64,000 nt of DNA from Pratylenchus scribneri (Eukaryota > Nematoda > Chromadorea > Rhabditida > Pratylenchidae), in assembly GCA_030063045.1 (NCBI GenBank), contig JAQSEB010000151.1, positions 62,001-126,000 on the forward strand. Direction: 5' to 3'. Each line of letters begins with the position of its first letter. The stretch's first letter is position 1. Under the pieces are notes generated by a model. That model worked only from the letters and a program-made list of their open reading frames with translations, ran no database searches and was not told the DNA's origin. Positions 37,317-48,949 of this stretch are shown here, piece by piece. A program made the translations under genes and the position numbers.

Positions 37317-38422
37317 CTATGTAGACCGTAACCTCTTGTGATTTCTGGGCAGTGATGAAATCTTTGAAGACTGTTGTGAAAAAATAAATATTTAATTTAC
37401 TTTTGGATTTTAGTTTTACCTCAACCAGTGTTTTCATGATACCAAAATTTTCAAAATGATATGATAGTGATATGATAGTCAAAATGGTATCATTCAAAAT
37501 GATATGATATGATAATGATAGTGGCAATTATCACTATCATATCACTATCATATCATTATCATATCATTTTTCTATCATTATCATTTTGAAAAAACCGCGA
37601 AAAAGACCAACATTTCAAAAAAATTTTCTCTACAAGTTAATAAATTTTCTTTGGTTAGATAAATGTTTATTGGGATTGCATTTTTTAAGTATATTGGCTA
37701 ACAACAATCTTTCTATCGTGGTGCATAAAGAAATTTGAATAAATATTTAAGGACAATATATAATATAATACTATTTCCTAATTCTTCCAGAGGCTTCCAG
37801 ACTTCCAGTGCAAAAATTTTTTTGTAACTTGAATTTTTAAATTTTAAATTTTTTTTAAAATTCAATTCAGAGAATCGTATTTGAAAAATTCAGTAAATAT
37901 TTAAGAGAGGTACATAAGAAAAAGATTTGATTGCTAAAAATGGCAATAAAGATTCCAGGAATAATAATTTATTTAAAAATTGTACAAAATCTATAAAAAT
38001 TCTTTGAAAAATGGAAAAATTTTTAAAAATTCTTTGAAAAATGGATAAAATTTGCCTGATTTCAACTATCATGATAGTATCATGATAATATCGCTTTTTT
38101 ATGATAGTAAATTTCTAAAAATGATATGATACTGATATGATAGTCAAACCTGCTATCATAAATCATATCATTATCATATCATTTTAGCACTAACATGAAA
38201 ACACTGACCTCAACTTGTGATTGATGCGAAATTGTTGATTTTTCTTGTGGATTGTGATGCGTGGATTGTGACAATTTATTTGATGAATATTCGGGTTCAT
38301 TTGATGATTTTTCTAGTTTAGCTTGCGGGGATTGAAGATTTATTGATTTATGCTTTTCATCATCATTCATAGATTGATGTACGGATGTTTCTGTTAATGC
38401 CGATTCCGGTGACAAAGGTGGA
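37317..38422 (-). CDS. C-terminal exons of the scaffold-Ulp1 gene, split by a MITE
   Basis: Exon 38422-38209 follows the protease exon in phase 2 and encodes a Ser/Gln/Glu-rich tail (SPESALTETSVHQSMNDDEK). Exon 37370-37317 adds SSKISSLPRNHKRLRST and a TAG stop; its basic end could be a nuclear localisation signal (inference). The intron between them consists mostly of the 781 bp MITE at 37426-38206. The next scaffold gene's first visible exon begins only about 57 bases further (37260), so the two genes are nearly abutting or are parts of one longer transcript. Confidence 0.5.
37426..38206. mobile_element. hAT-type MITE with 8-bp target duplication on a splice donor
   Basis: Ends CAGTGTTTTCATG and CATGAAAACACTG are exact complements; ACCTCAAC flanks both sides (37418-37425, 38207-38214). 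The interior near both ends is made of ATGATATGATAG repeats that pair across the element. CAG..CTG ends with an 8-base duplication are typical of the hAT superfamily. Confidence 0.9.
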
Positions 38423-38586
38423 CTTAAATATGAATGTAAAATTTTATTAAATTGAAAAATTTTTTAAATTTATTATATATACATATAAGATAGAAATATG
38501 GTATTTTTCTTCGAAAAAATAATAAAATTAAATAAAAATTCTTTTAAATTTATATAAATTGAACAATAATAAACAAAATCACTTAC

Positions 38587-39271
38587 AAGAGCACTTTCAT
38601 CAGCTCATCATAAATCCCCTCTCGTGCTTCTTTTACTCCGCCCTGATTAATATGCATTTTTGCATTCATACTATTCTGTTCAATGATATCTCGCGCATAC
38701 ATAAGCATGAAAACGCCACAATCGATTCCATTTTCTTGCTTTGGTAAATCCATTCTACTAGTTATGGGTAATTCGTCATTATCGGAGAAAGCAAATTGTC
38801 CACTTATTAGAGGATGATCACTTTGTTTGTATAATTCATGGAACATATTGAAAATTTCTCTGGTGAATTTTTTATTTGTGCTGCCTGGATGTAAAGAATC
38901 GAAGTAATGAAGTCGATTTCCATTTTCATCCACATCCATAACGGTCAGTACCCAGTGATTTTCATTCAAATGCGACGGAATTAGCCAATATTTGATGCCA
39001 CCATTAACAACCTTCTGCAGCAGCCATTCCGGAAACAATTTTTGTTTTTTTATACGGAAATAATACGTCACAGAGGTTGGAATGAAGCCAAAATGGTTAG
39101 TTTCTCCATGGTGGGCTCTTTCATTTTCACGAATTAACATTTCCAAATAAGCGTCAATAATATCATTTTCTAATAACCATTTTGCATTCAATACATTCTC
39201 CAAATTATCAAGAGTCAATATATTTAATATGTTTTCACTGCTCTGAATTGGCCCATCCACTGATGAAACTA
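38587..39271 (-). CDS. Ulp1/SENP-type cysteine protease domain (C48), copy 2
   Basis: One large exon, 39271-38587, ends at a GTAAGT donor. Counting from residue 1 at 39260, the catalytic residues are His102 (NENHWVLTV), Asp121 (HYFDSLHPG), Gln175 and Cys181 (QENGIDCGVF), all intact. The N-terminal part keeps the ENDIIDAYLEML segment typical of the family's substrate-binding side. It is predicted to cleave a ubiquitin-like modifier (SUMO or relative). The upstream linker exon ending at 40382 joins it in phase 1. It is close to the protease at 14.9-15.7 kb but lacks that copy's internal 25-residue duplication. Confidence 0.85.
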
Positions 39272-39811
39272 CTGTAATTCAATGTTTAATTATAATTATT
39301 TCTTTTTTTACAAAAATTGAAATTTCCTCAAGCTTTTGCTAGAACTAGGCCCGTTAAGCAGGGGGAGCAGGGATATTGGGAAAATTTTAAATTTTCCCAT
39401 ATAATGAAATCTTTTGAATTTTTTCTAATAATGGAAAAAATTTTTTGAAACTCTCACTAGCAAATTTTCTAAATAATTTACTAGCTAAAACTGTATAGAA
39501 TCTAAAATTTTCTGCTAATGAAATTTAGTAGCTATTAACTTAAAATTGAAATTATCTAGCAAATTGAAATTTCTCTACCTCTTTCTTAACTCACTAATAT
39601 GTTCCATTTTCATTTGTTTTTTATTTTTAATATTTAAACTATTGAATAAAAATATTTAATCAAGGAGAGGGAGATTTTCATTTTCGTTTTTGATGCTCAA
39701 TAATCTTACGGTTAACCATTATTATGTGTTATTAAAAATGCAATTTAAATTATTTAAAATCGTTATGGAGAGTCAAAATCTTTGAAAAAGACTAAACTAA
39801 AAAATAATGTA

Positions 39812-40315
39812 AGGTACTTATGTGTTATCTACCAGCAGATTTTCAAAAAAAATTTTTTTTGTAAATAATATACCATTCGACGCGTCTTGACGAGCTGATT
39901 ATGAAAATGTCAATAATCTTGATCGCGCGAACATTTTTGGCCAAGTTATGGCCATTTGAAAATCGCAAAAGTTAATGGTCCCCCCTATGGGTCGAAAACT
40001 CGAAAAATTTTTTTTTGAAATTTTTTTGGTCAAATTATAGCTCATTCGACGCGTCTCAACGAGAGAAGCTCGAATTTGCCATCGTTTTCGCATAAAACTC
40101 AAAAATAAAAAAGTTACAGTCGGGCAAATCCTTCGACGCATAGAGGGGATCAAGCACTTTTTCGATTTTCATGAGGTCATAACTTTTTTATTTTTGAGTT
40201 TTATGCGAAGCTAATAATATTTTCGTAACCAGCTCGCCGAGACGCGTCGATTGGTATATTATTTACAAAAAAAATATTTTTTGAAAATCTGCTGGTAGAT
40301 AACACATAAGTACCT
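39812..40315. mobile_element. Palindromic MITE with shared core
   Basis: Ends AGGTACTTATGTGTTATCTA and the complement are near-exact; AATGTA flanks both sides. The interior contains ATTCGACGCGTCTTGACGAG and CATAAAACTCAAAAATAAAA with their inverse partners, closely matching the centre of the 31.4-32.2 kb element although the ends are unrelated. It lies in the intron just before the protease exon. Confidence 0.8.
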
Positions 40316-40381
40316 AATGTAAATGTCAGTTTATTACTTATGAGTTAATTTAATATAATTAAAAATTTTTAAAAGTTTTAC

Positions 40382-40707
40382 ATTCTGTTGGAGAATTCGC
40401 TTCCTTTCTTAGATTTTCGCTCTTTTTAACCACATGATGATGAATTGTTGGTGAATGTGAATGCGATGATGATGAAGGGTCAAAATCTGGTGAATGTGAA
40501 TGCGATGATGATGAAGGAACCGTATCAGTAGAAACCACAATTTGGCCTTGTTTTCCAACGCTGCTAACGTGCATCATTTGTTGTGTTTTTGGAGAATGTT
40601 GTTCATTGTTGGAAACTTGCATTAAAACTTCCTTTGATTCTTTTCCTTTGCCTGAACTCTCCGTAGCCGTTACATCAATTTTAGGCTCTAAAGTGGGATA
40701 TTTTTTG
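40382..40707 (-). CDS. Ser/His-rich linker exon of the scaffold-Ulp1 gene
   Basis: The minus-strand exon reads KKYPTLEPKIDVTATESSGK, then a twice-repeated SSSSHSHSP motif and VVKKSENLRKE, ending at a GT donor in phase 1 that fits the protease exon at 39271. A similar SHSHSNETL motif occurs in the FLYWCH gene linker at 17.7 kb. Its upstream join to the exon ending at 41032 is out of phase as read, so one boundary is wrong or an exon is missing. Confidence 0.5.
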
Positions 40708-41031
40708 CTTTCGATTAATTGGAAAATAATAAATTCATTTTTTTTACATTTTCATAATCTTTATAAATTATAGAAAATATAAAAATTTCAGAAAATGTAA
40801 ATAAAAATTTAAGTAAGTAAGAGCGAATATGATTTTTTATTGAAAATACTGTTAATTTGCCTATAAAATAAACTCATAGAATTTATCAGTGCTTATTCTT
40901 TTTTTGAAACAATATAATTGGGCTATAAGGAAAGTGTTGGAATTTAGATTCATTTTAAGGTAACTTTAAAAAATTCCTTATTGATGGGAAAATTAATCTG
41001 TATCAATTTTTAAAATTTCCACTTTCACTAC

Positions 41032-44000
41032 CTTTTGCCTTAATTTTTTCTCCTTCTGTATTTTTTTTCTCTGTCTCTTTTCCTTCTTTTCCAATTTTTA
41101 TTGCATTTTCATTTTTTTGTTTTCCAATTTCATTTCCTTTTGTCACAATTTTTTCACCAACATCTGCTGCTGATTCAGTTTTATCCATTTTCCCTTTTTT
41201 ATTTTTTAATTCACTTTTTTCGACATCGGCTGGCTTATTAGATGATTTTTCTTCTTTGATCATTTTGACCTGTGAATCCGCAGATTGGTTTCCTTTTAAA
41301 GACTTTGACTTTGTAGTAATTGTAATTGGTGATTTGGGAAATTTATTCTCATGAAACTTTAGTCCAAATTTCTTATACAAAATCTGAATATTCTTTCTAT
41401 CAAGAATTTCATAAATACGATTTATTTGTTCGGGATGATTGTGTAGATCTGGAAATATTCATTTAATTAAATAAAGTTTTTGGTTTAGAACAAAGATTTT
41501 TGGGTAGCTTTAGATTATTACTAGGCTATTGAAACATAAAATCTTGAAGAAATTTTATTTGACAAAGTTTTTTTGTCTTAATAATTTTTGATTTTTTGAC
41601 ACTCCAAATTTTCGCAAAATTTTCAATATTTTTTAATCTTTAAAAATTGCGTACATTTTTAAATTTTTCAATACTTTCTTAAATCACATTGAATTAATAA
41701 AAAAAATATACCAGTGAAATATTGCATAAAATTAAATTCTACTTTTTCCATTTCTTCGTTTTTTGTTTTGATCGTATTTTTATCCTCTTCTTTAGACAAA
41801 TTTTCGAAGGTCTCAACAATAATTTCTTGAAACTCATCCAATAAACGTGGGATTTGTTTTCCATTAATATATTTGTCTACCAAATTTTCGATTTTATTTT
41901 GTTCTGAACTATATTCCATTCGAATTTGTTCTTCATTCTGGTTCCTCCTTTTAATTCGTTCCTTCAAAAATTTAGCAAAATATCCGCCCCTAATTGTGCA
42001 TTCAATTTCATTTTTGTTCACATCATCTGGATAAATGGTTAATTCGTCCAACAATTCACGAAACAATAAGTGTGATTCCAATAATACTGCACCAAAATAT
42101 AGTTTAATTTTGTTATTAATTTTAAGTTTAAGATCAATCCATCGTATTAAAACATATATTTTCAACTTTGTCTTATTCAATTGTCGAATATGTCCATCTT
42201 TTGTAGTCATAAATATATCAAATGATTCTTTTATTTCACTGATATTGTTGATAAAATCTGCAATTTTGAATTTATTAAAATTGCCTAATAAATTTTTTTA
42301 TATACTGAAAAATAAAATTTATATTATATTTATATAGAATGGACCAGAGCTGGGTCCGATTCCGAATCCGGCTTCGACTCCAACTCCGACTCCGGAGCGG
42401 AGTCGGAGTCAAAATTTTCAAAGGTCGGAGTTGGGAGTCGGAGTCGGAATCAAAAATTTTGAGCAACTCCGGACTCCAGCCGACTTCGGATTTTTATTTA
42501 AAAAATTGTATTTTTTTTACCTAATTTTTAAAAAAATTTCCCTTTTTAATTTTTTTAAAATAAATTTTTTTGATTTATTTTGCCTAAAATTGAAATTTTC
42601 ATACTGAAATTATATCATTTTCGGAAAAAGATGTTAATTTTGCACAAAAATGCCCTGGAGCCAAATCGAAATTACTTAAAAAAAAATTCTGCGGAGTAAA
42701 ACTCCGACGGGTCGAAGATGGAGTCGGAGCCGGAGTCAAAAATTGGAAAGCCCGGAGTCGGAGCTAAATTTTTGAAAGGTCGGAGTCCGAAGTCGGAGTC
42801 AAAATTTATGAAAAGCACAGCTCTGGAATGGACTCTTTTTATATTTCATTATAAAGAAGTAATTTTTTAATCATTAATTTCTACCAAATTTTCGGGCTGG
42901 AAATCCGATATCGAAATTTTTAGTGTATTATTTCGATCCGATTTCGAAACTAGTGAATTTCAAAAAGGGGGTCGAAAAATGACACTTCCCAAATTTCACG
43001 CAAAAATATTGGTTATTTTTATTGAAACGATTGCCTTATTAATTTATTTTTAATATTACTTATATTATTTTTAAAGAAAAAAAGGATACTATTAAAATAG
43101 GTAATAAAAATTAATTTATGATTTTCTGGGAATTTTATTTTTTAAAGTCGGTTTGGTTTCAAATAGATTTAAAATTTAAATTCGACAAATTTTGTATTTT
43201 AACAAATACTTAAAATGAAATATTCTGTTCCTGAAAAAATTTCACATTTTACATTCTATGTAATTAAAAAGTGCCTAATACATTCTGTGTCGTGCATTTT
43301 TTTGAAATTTTCATCCTGATTCATCAATATAGTATAATTGTCTTTGCCAATCAATTCTTGTAATAGATGAATTGCTCCAGCTTTATACTTTAAAATATTT
43401 TCCAAATCTTTGTCATCAGCATTAAAATAATTTTTAATTGATTCATAATGATGGGATTGCAGCATTAAACGTTGTCTTAAAATTATTAATTTTTTAAATT
43501 ATTTATATCTATTAGAACTTAAAGGAATATTTCTTGAATTGTATTAATTTATTTCATATAATTTTTGCTGCTATTTGTAATTAATTAATTCTAAATTTTA
43601 ATCAATTGTTAATCTTTTTAAATAATTATTATAATTTATGCGATTAAAAAAAACTGAAAAAAATATTATATAAATTTACTGAAAATTTTAATAAATTAAA
43701 ATGAGCCAACGCCTCTATCTACTAATAACCTTTCCAATGTGTTTTCAAGTTCCTCAGCACTATATTGCATCACTTCTCACTTGTTGATAATTGATGGAAA
43801 GAACTTTTTCTTTGGATACTTCTGATGGTTGGAAATCGTCAAAAAATTTTAACAATATGCAAAGTGATGCCTGTAATTTCTTTACTTCTATGAAAGTGTT
43901 TTCTACATTAATGAGTTGAATCAATTCATAAACAATTTGACCATAAATATTATCCAGATTTTGTTCATGCGAACCGCTAAAATTTAGTCGGAATTGGTTG

Positions 44001-47000
44001 AAAATTTTTAAGAAATAGCTGAGTGCAAATCGGAGTTGAAATTGCGTCCCTTCCAAACTTCCGGCACCGGAGAGATATCTTTAATTCAAAAATTTACAAT
44101 TTTATATAATTATTAATAGCACCTTAATATACTAATTCGAGTCAATTCCGGTATATCAGACAGATTATCGAAGCCTCCAATCAGTGAAGCAAGTCTATAA
44201 ATTGAGCCATACTTTTTTAGAATATTTTGCATTTCATCATCGGCTCGAGCTTCTTTCAATAATTTATTGATTTCAATTAAATAAATCGGCGGCAAAATTC
44301 TTAATAAATAATTAATATTAAACTAAATAGACCAATCTTTTTTGTTTATTATTTTTATCCTCTTTATTAAATAATAACTAGCTCGGGCGCACGCCCTATC
44401 GGGCGCGCTTCCGAGCTAGTCAAATTCTATTTCTCTATCTTATCCATCTTATTACATTCTTTTTTTCTTTTTCTCTATCTCATTCATCTTATCTAAATTC
44501 TTTTTCGCTTCTCTATCTTTTACATCAGCTTATCTCTCGCCCCTTCGGGGCTTAGCTCGCTTCGCTCGCCCTTCGATTGTTTCCCTATATCATCTTCGCC
44601 CCTTCGGGGCTCAGAGAATTAAATTGTAAAGGATAAAATGATAAAAAAAATTATTTGTTACCACTGGGAATCGAACTTGGCCCACACAGCAAAAGTCTAG
44701 CACTCTACCATCTGAGCTATTCAAGTCATTAAAAAAGCATCAATCAATTCTACTATACTACTACTCAGAGGTCGGGAAAAAATATGTGGAATACTCCACA
44801 TTTTTGTGGAATACTCCACATTCCATAGAAAATAAAATGTGCATATTTCATGGCCAAAACCTAAACCAAATGCAGAACCATTAACACCATCGTCTTTAGC
44901 ACCCTCGATTACCCTATACTTGACATTTTCATCATCAAAAACTATCATTACCAAACTTGGCCATAACTTATGGCCTAGCTGCGCGAGACTTAGCCAAATA
45001 AAAAAACTGATTCAAAATTCTGCATCAGCACCCTCGAAAACCCCCGAGTACAAAAACTCAGCTCATTTCATATTGCAAAACATAGAGAAAATTAGGGGGA
45101 CATGCAGACAATTTCCTCTAAAATTATATATAGGATAAGTTAAATCAGATTTTTGTGAATATTTATAATTTTATAGTTCATAAAAAATTTAGGTTTTTGA
45201 AATAAGAAAGTGTCGGGTCCGCAAATTGAAATCCGCAAGTGTCGGCTGTCAGTTAATCGATGAGCTATAAGTAGAGATCGGACAGAATGGTCAATCAAGA
45301 TCTTGAACCCAAGATTTTGATAAATTTTGATATTGATAAATCTTGACGAATTTTGGTTCAAGATCAAGATCAAGATTGCAAATTTTAAAAAAAAATTTGC
45401 AAATTTAAAAAAAATTTTCCCAGATTTTTTTTCCAAAAATGGCCGCGGATCGAAAAATTTTAGTCAAATATGGTAGAAAGGATAAATGTTAGCCAAAAAA
45501 GCCGTTTAGTGCTAAATTTTTACCTAAAATTTTAAAAAATCTACCAAATTCTGCCCAAAATTTCTTCGATCAAAATTTTTTCAAGATCGTGATAAATTTT
45601 GATCTTGACCATATCTTGATAAATCTTGATATTGGTCCGATCTCTAGTTATTAGCGCTGCTCACACTAAGCATAATTGTTCCACGTCCCACTCCTTACGC
45701 GAAATGCGTGTGGGATAGTTCTTTTTTACGTTTGAATTCGAATCCTCTTATTTTAAAATTTTTTTGGATTTTTTAAAATTTTTCTCTGCTTAAAATTAAT
45801 TTAAAAGATAAAAACAAACTTCATTTCCATTGATTGCAATTCATTAATATTAATTTTATCTGATAAATTTTCTTTCTTCATTGCAGCAAATCTTTCATCA
45901 CTTTTTATTATTTGCTCTCCATTGGAAGAAATTTCATAAAATTTGCTCAAATATTCTTCACTCATTCCAGTGAAAGTTTCTTCACTTATTATAGGATTTC
46001 CATTAGCCGAAATTGCAAAAAAATTGAGCAGAATGTAAAGTGTTTGTTCCAAATAAGCTTTCGCTTTCTCAATATACTCATCATTATCATCCAATTCTCC
46101 AATTGAAATGAGAATATTTCCAATTATATTGGAGATTCGATCGAATTTGTCCAAATTGAGTTTCAAATTATTAAGCAAATTTTTTTCCTCTTCAGTCCTT
46201 ATTTTGATCAATTTTTGCAATTTTCCATCACTTTTTTTCTCTATTTTGTTCAATTTATCCAAATTTTCCTGGGTTTCTTTCTCCTTTTTTTCCATGGATT
46301 CACGAAATAGAAAGAAAGGTTTTGCCAGAAAACTGATTGACATTCGTAGTTGATAAATTCTTGCATTTTCCATCCCAGACAAATATCTGCAAAAGGAATA
46401 GAAATAGAATTTTAATTTGTAAAAATAAGCAATAAAATTTTAAAATTTTTTATTTTATTTTTTACTCAAGAATTGCCGCATAAAACTATGTCACATTCGA
46501 TCTAGTTTTTTGTGCATTACTCCAAGAATTGTTTTAATGGACTTGATCTATGGACACCATCCCATTAGTTAAGGATGTTTTTAGTTAGAAGTTTTCAATT
46601 TCAAATAGAATTGATCATTTTAAACTAAAGCTATGACAACTGATGTTTTCTTTTTAATCGGTTTAATATTTTTAGCAAATCAAATTTAGTTAGAATTATC
46701 GTTTCCCAAATAAATTGACCATGCCGGATCGAATGAACCATAAATTAATGGTCCAAAGTCCAGAATGTCAATGAACTGAGATATGGGGTCATTTTCAGAA
46801 ACTAAAACTGCAATTTCTGCCATTATACTCTTTCCAGATCAGTGGAAATAAAGATGGCCGAAAAATGAGACCGGTTGCAATAAATATGGGGTAGGCAAAC
46901 AGAATTATTTACATGAAATTATATTACATTAAGCGATTAATGTGTATCTTTAATTTTTTTTATCCTGTCCCTAACTCAAATTCTAACTAAAATTATAGCT

Positions 47001-48822
47001 CAATAACAATAAATTTAGCCCTATCTAGGAGAATAAATATAACCATGACTTTTTTATTTTTTCGTTTTTTTCTATGAAACTAGAGATAGATTCGTGCCCA
47101 GCTCGATTTAAATTCCCTCAAAACAAAATTCATATATTTCTTACATTTTCAAACAGAAGTTTTCAAATTCTGGAATTGAAGATTCTGAATTTTTTTTTAT
47201 TAAATTCTGTAACTTTTATCTCCTGAAAAAAAGCATACCAATTTTCAAAACATTCATTCTTGTCAATTCCAGACGGTCAAATCCAATGGGTCCGGTTAGA
47301 TGAAAAATGCGTCTTTTCATTTCCATAAATTCAGCATCCGATTTTTCCCCTATTTTTTTGACGAAATTCTCCGATTTGACCATTAGCCACCTCAAAGACA
47401 AAAAGTTGGCTATATAATTTTGTGAATCTTTTGCCAAATATTCTTCCAAATGTTCACATTGTTTTTCCGTCCATTTATTTTTTGAATTCCAATTCAAATT
47501 TTTTTCTTTCAAGAATTCTTCCATTTCTTTTTTCCACTGAATAAAGGAGTTTTTTAAATTCAAAAAAAAATGCTAAATAATAATCATCCAATTTTTTATT
47601 CGTTATATTGTGCTCTAAATCTTTGCCTATTACACTTCTTAATTTCAGCTCACAAAAGAATTATAAAGAATTTTTGGTTCTTTTCAAAGTCTTATATCAA
47701 TCAACAAATTTGATTCCAATCAAATTTTTAAAGAAAAATGTAAAATATTCGTTTAGAAATTTAATACAAAATATTTAAAAATTCTAAATATGTACCAAAC
47801 TGAAAAATAATACTTCCCTGAGCGGATTCGGACCGTAGCCTAATTTTCGCAAAATTAAAAAGAATAGTGGGATCATTTAAAAAAATTTTTAAGTATTGGG
47901 GATCACTAGAAAAAACTTTTCTTAAGAATATTTCTAGATTCTAGCAGTTTTTTACTTTTTAAAATTTCAATCCAATCCTAACCTTAGCTATCCCAAAACT
48001 CAAAATTTATCATGTAAAAATCATAATTAAACATTTTTATTCAATATATTGAATTTTGCATTTTTTCGAATATAAAATTTATTATAATGTGAAAATTTGA
48101 AAAGAACCGAATTTTCGCATAATATTCATACAAATACACAATAATAATTGTTTGTATTTTTAGACACTTATTTATAGTATTCGTTCTAGACCTCCATTTT
48201 CCTAAAGCAAAATCTATATATCATTTTGTACGTTAACTCTAAGGAAACATTCATTTTTTTATAATGTCCTGTGTAAAAAATTTTCTTGCTGTACCTCCTG
48301 CCTAAAAAACACATTAAAATTGACAATTTTTTAAAAGAAATACATTGAAAAGGCATTAATGGAATTGCACAACCCTCCAAAATCCAAAAATCCTTAGAAA
48401 CTCTCAAATTTGATTTATAACCTGTTTGTCCAGCCAAAAGAAGGGGCGAGTTTTTTCGCTCATAACCAGCCTCCAGTGTTCGTTTTTTTGGAAGATGTGA
48501 TCCAAATTCATTCGCACAAAAATTTTGTAAAAGTCGCAGGTCATTTCCAATGTCTTTTCTTGTTTATTGAATAATTCGAAAAAATCATTTCGGATTTGCT
48601 GGAAATGTGCAGGTAATTCGCCCAATTCCTTTTTCAATTCTTCCTTAAATTCCATATAATATTTGATCAAAATGGAAAAACATAATCGTTGATAAAAGTA
48701 AAAGGCAATTTTCTTTTGAGCATCATTCATATTTCCATTATCATTGAAAAAACTTTTTTCCTCGAATAATATGGTATTATACACAGTTTCGAGGCTTTCC
48801 ATATTCTTAATGAGTTTTTCTT
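41032..48822 (-). CDS. Scaffold exons of the Ulp1-type gene (second copy of the scaffold)
   Basis: Exons are 48822-48422, 47536-47239, 46386-45820, 44299-44123, 44078-43730, 43475-43282, 42257-41712 and 41448-41032. They match the polymerase gene's scaffold exons in order: FFWLDKQ/W against FYWIDPE/W at the first junction; LRWLMVKSENF against LKWLLSNSLQF; RIYQLRMSISF against RYELRLALNL; GSIYRLASLIGG against GSIYRLGEFIGG; LKIYVLIRWIDL against NIYAFAKWIET; and RIYEILDRKNIQILYKKFGL against RIYEILDKKNIHFLYKKLGL. The two-exon repeat (RYLSG...LER / QR...GSIYRL) occurs twice here and once in the other gene. No known domain is recognised; helical content is high. The upstream start lies beyond the acceptor at 48823. 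Introns contain several MITEs. Confidence 0.55.
42345..42825. mobile_element. hAT-type MITE of TCGGAGTC repeats
   Basis: Ends CAGAGCTG and CAGCTCTG with GAATGGAC duplicated on both sides (42337-42344, 42826-42833). The interior is full of CGGAGTCGGAGTC and complementary CGACTCCGACTCC. It lies in the intron between scaffold exons 43282 and 42257. Confidence 0.88.
44378..44419. repeat. GC-rich hairpin, copy C
   Basis: CTAGCTCGG and CCGAGCTAG form the outer stem and GCGCACGCCC/GGGCGCGC the inner one, with loop TAT. The design matches copy A (2280) with altered but still paired bases. Confidence 0.7.
44536..44607. repeat. GC-rich palindromes GCCCCTTCGGGGC
   Basis: Two copies of GCCCCTTCGGGGC and one of GCTCGCTTCGCTCGCC sit within 72 bases of otherwise AT-rich DNA. 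Each can form a tight stem with a UUCG/TTCG-type tetraloop. Function unknown. Confidence 0.6.
44655..44730 (-). ncRNA. tRNA-like sequence (tRNA pseudogene or SINE head)
   Basis: The minus strand has an A-box-like TAGCTCAGATGGTAGAG and a B-box-like AGTTCGATTCCC at tRNA spacing, with TTTTGCT at the anticodon-loop position. The T-stem and acceptor stem do not pair well as read, so this is more likely a tRNA-derived relic or a SINE promoter than a working tRNA. Confidence 0.45.
45274..45644. mobile_element. MITE with GAGATCGGAC ends and TA target duplication
   Basis: GAGATCGGACA at the left and GGTCCGATCTC at the right are inverted, with TA outside both. The interior repeats AAGATCAAGATC and TTGATAAATCTTGAT. 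It lies in the intron between scaffold exons 45820 and 44299. Confidence 0.8.
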
Positions 48823-48949
48823 CTGTAAATAAATTTATTATATTATTAATTTTTTAATAAATAATAATTTAGAATAAATTTATGGTATTCATGTTTCATG
48901 AAATTAGGGCAACGTCGAACTTTGGTCGCACCACCAACTTGAGCCTCCG

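Noticed and set aside
44655..44730. Functional tRNA gene
   Set aside because: Acceptor and T stems do not pair adequately as read by eye; kept only as a tRNA-like relic.
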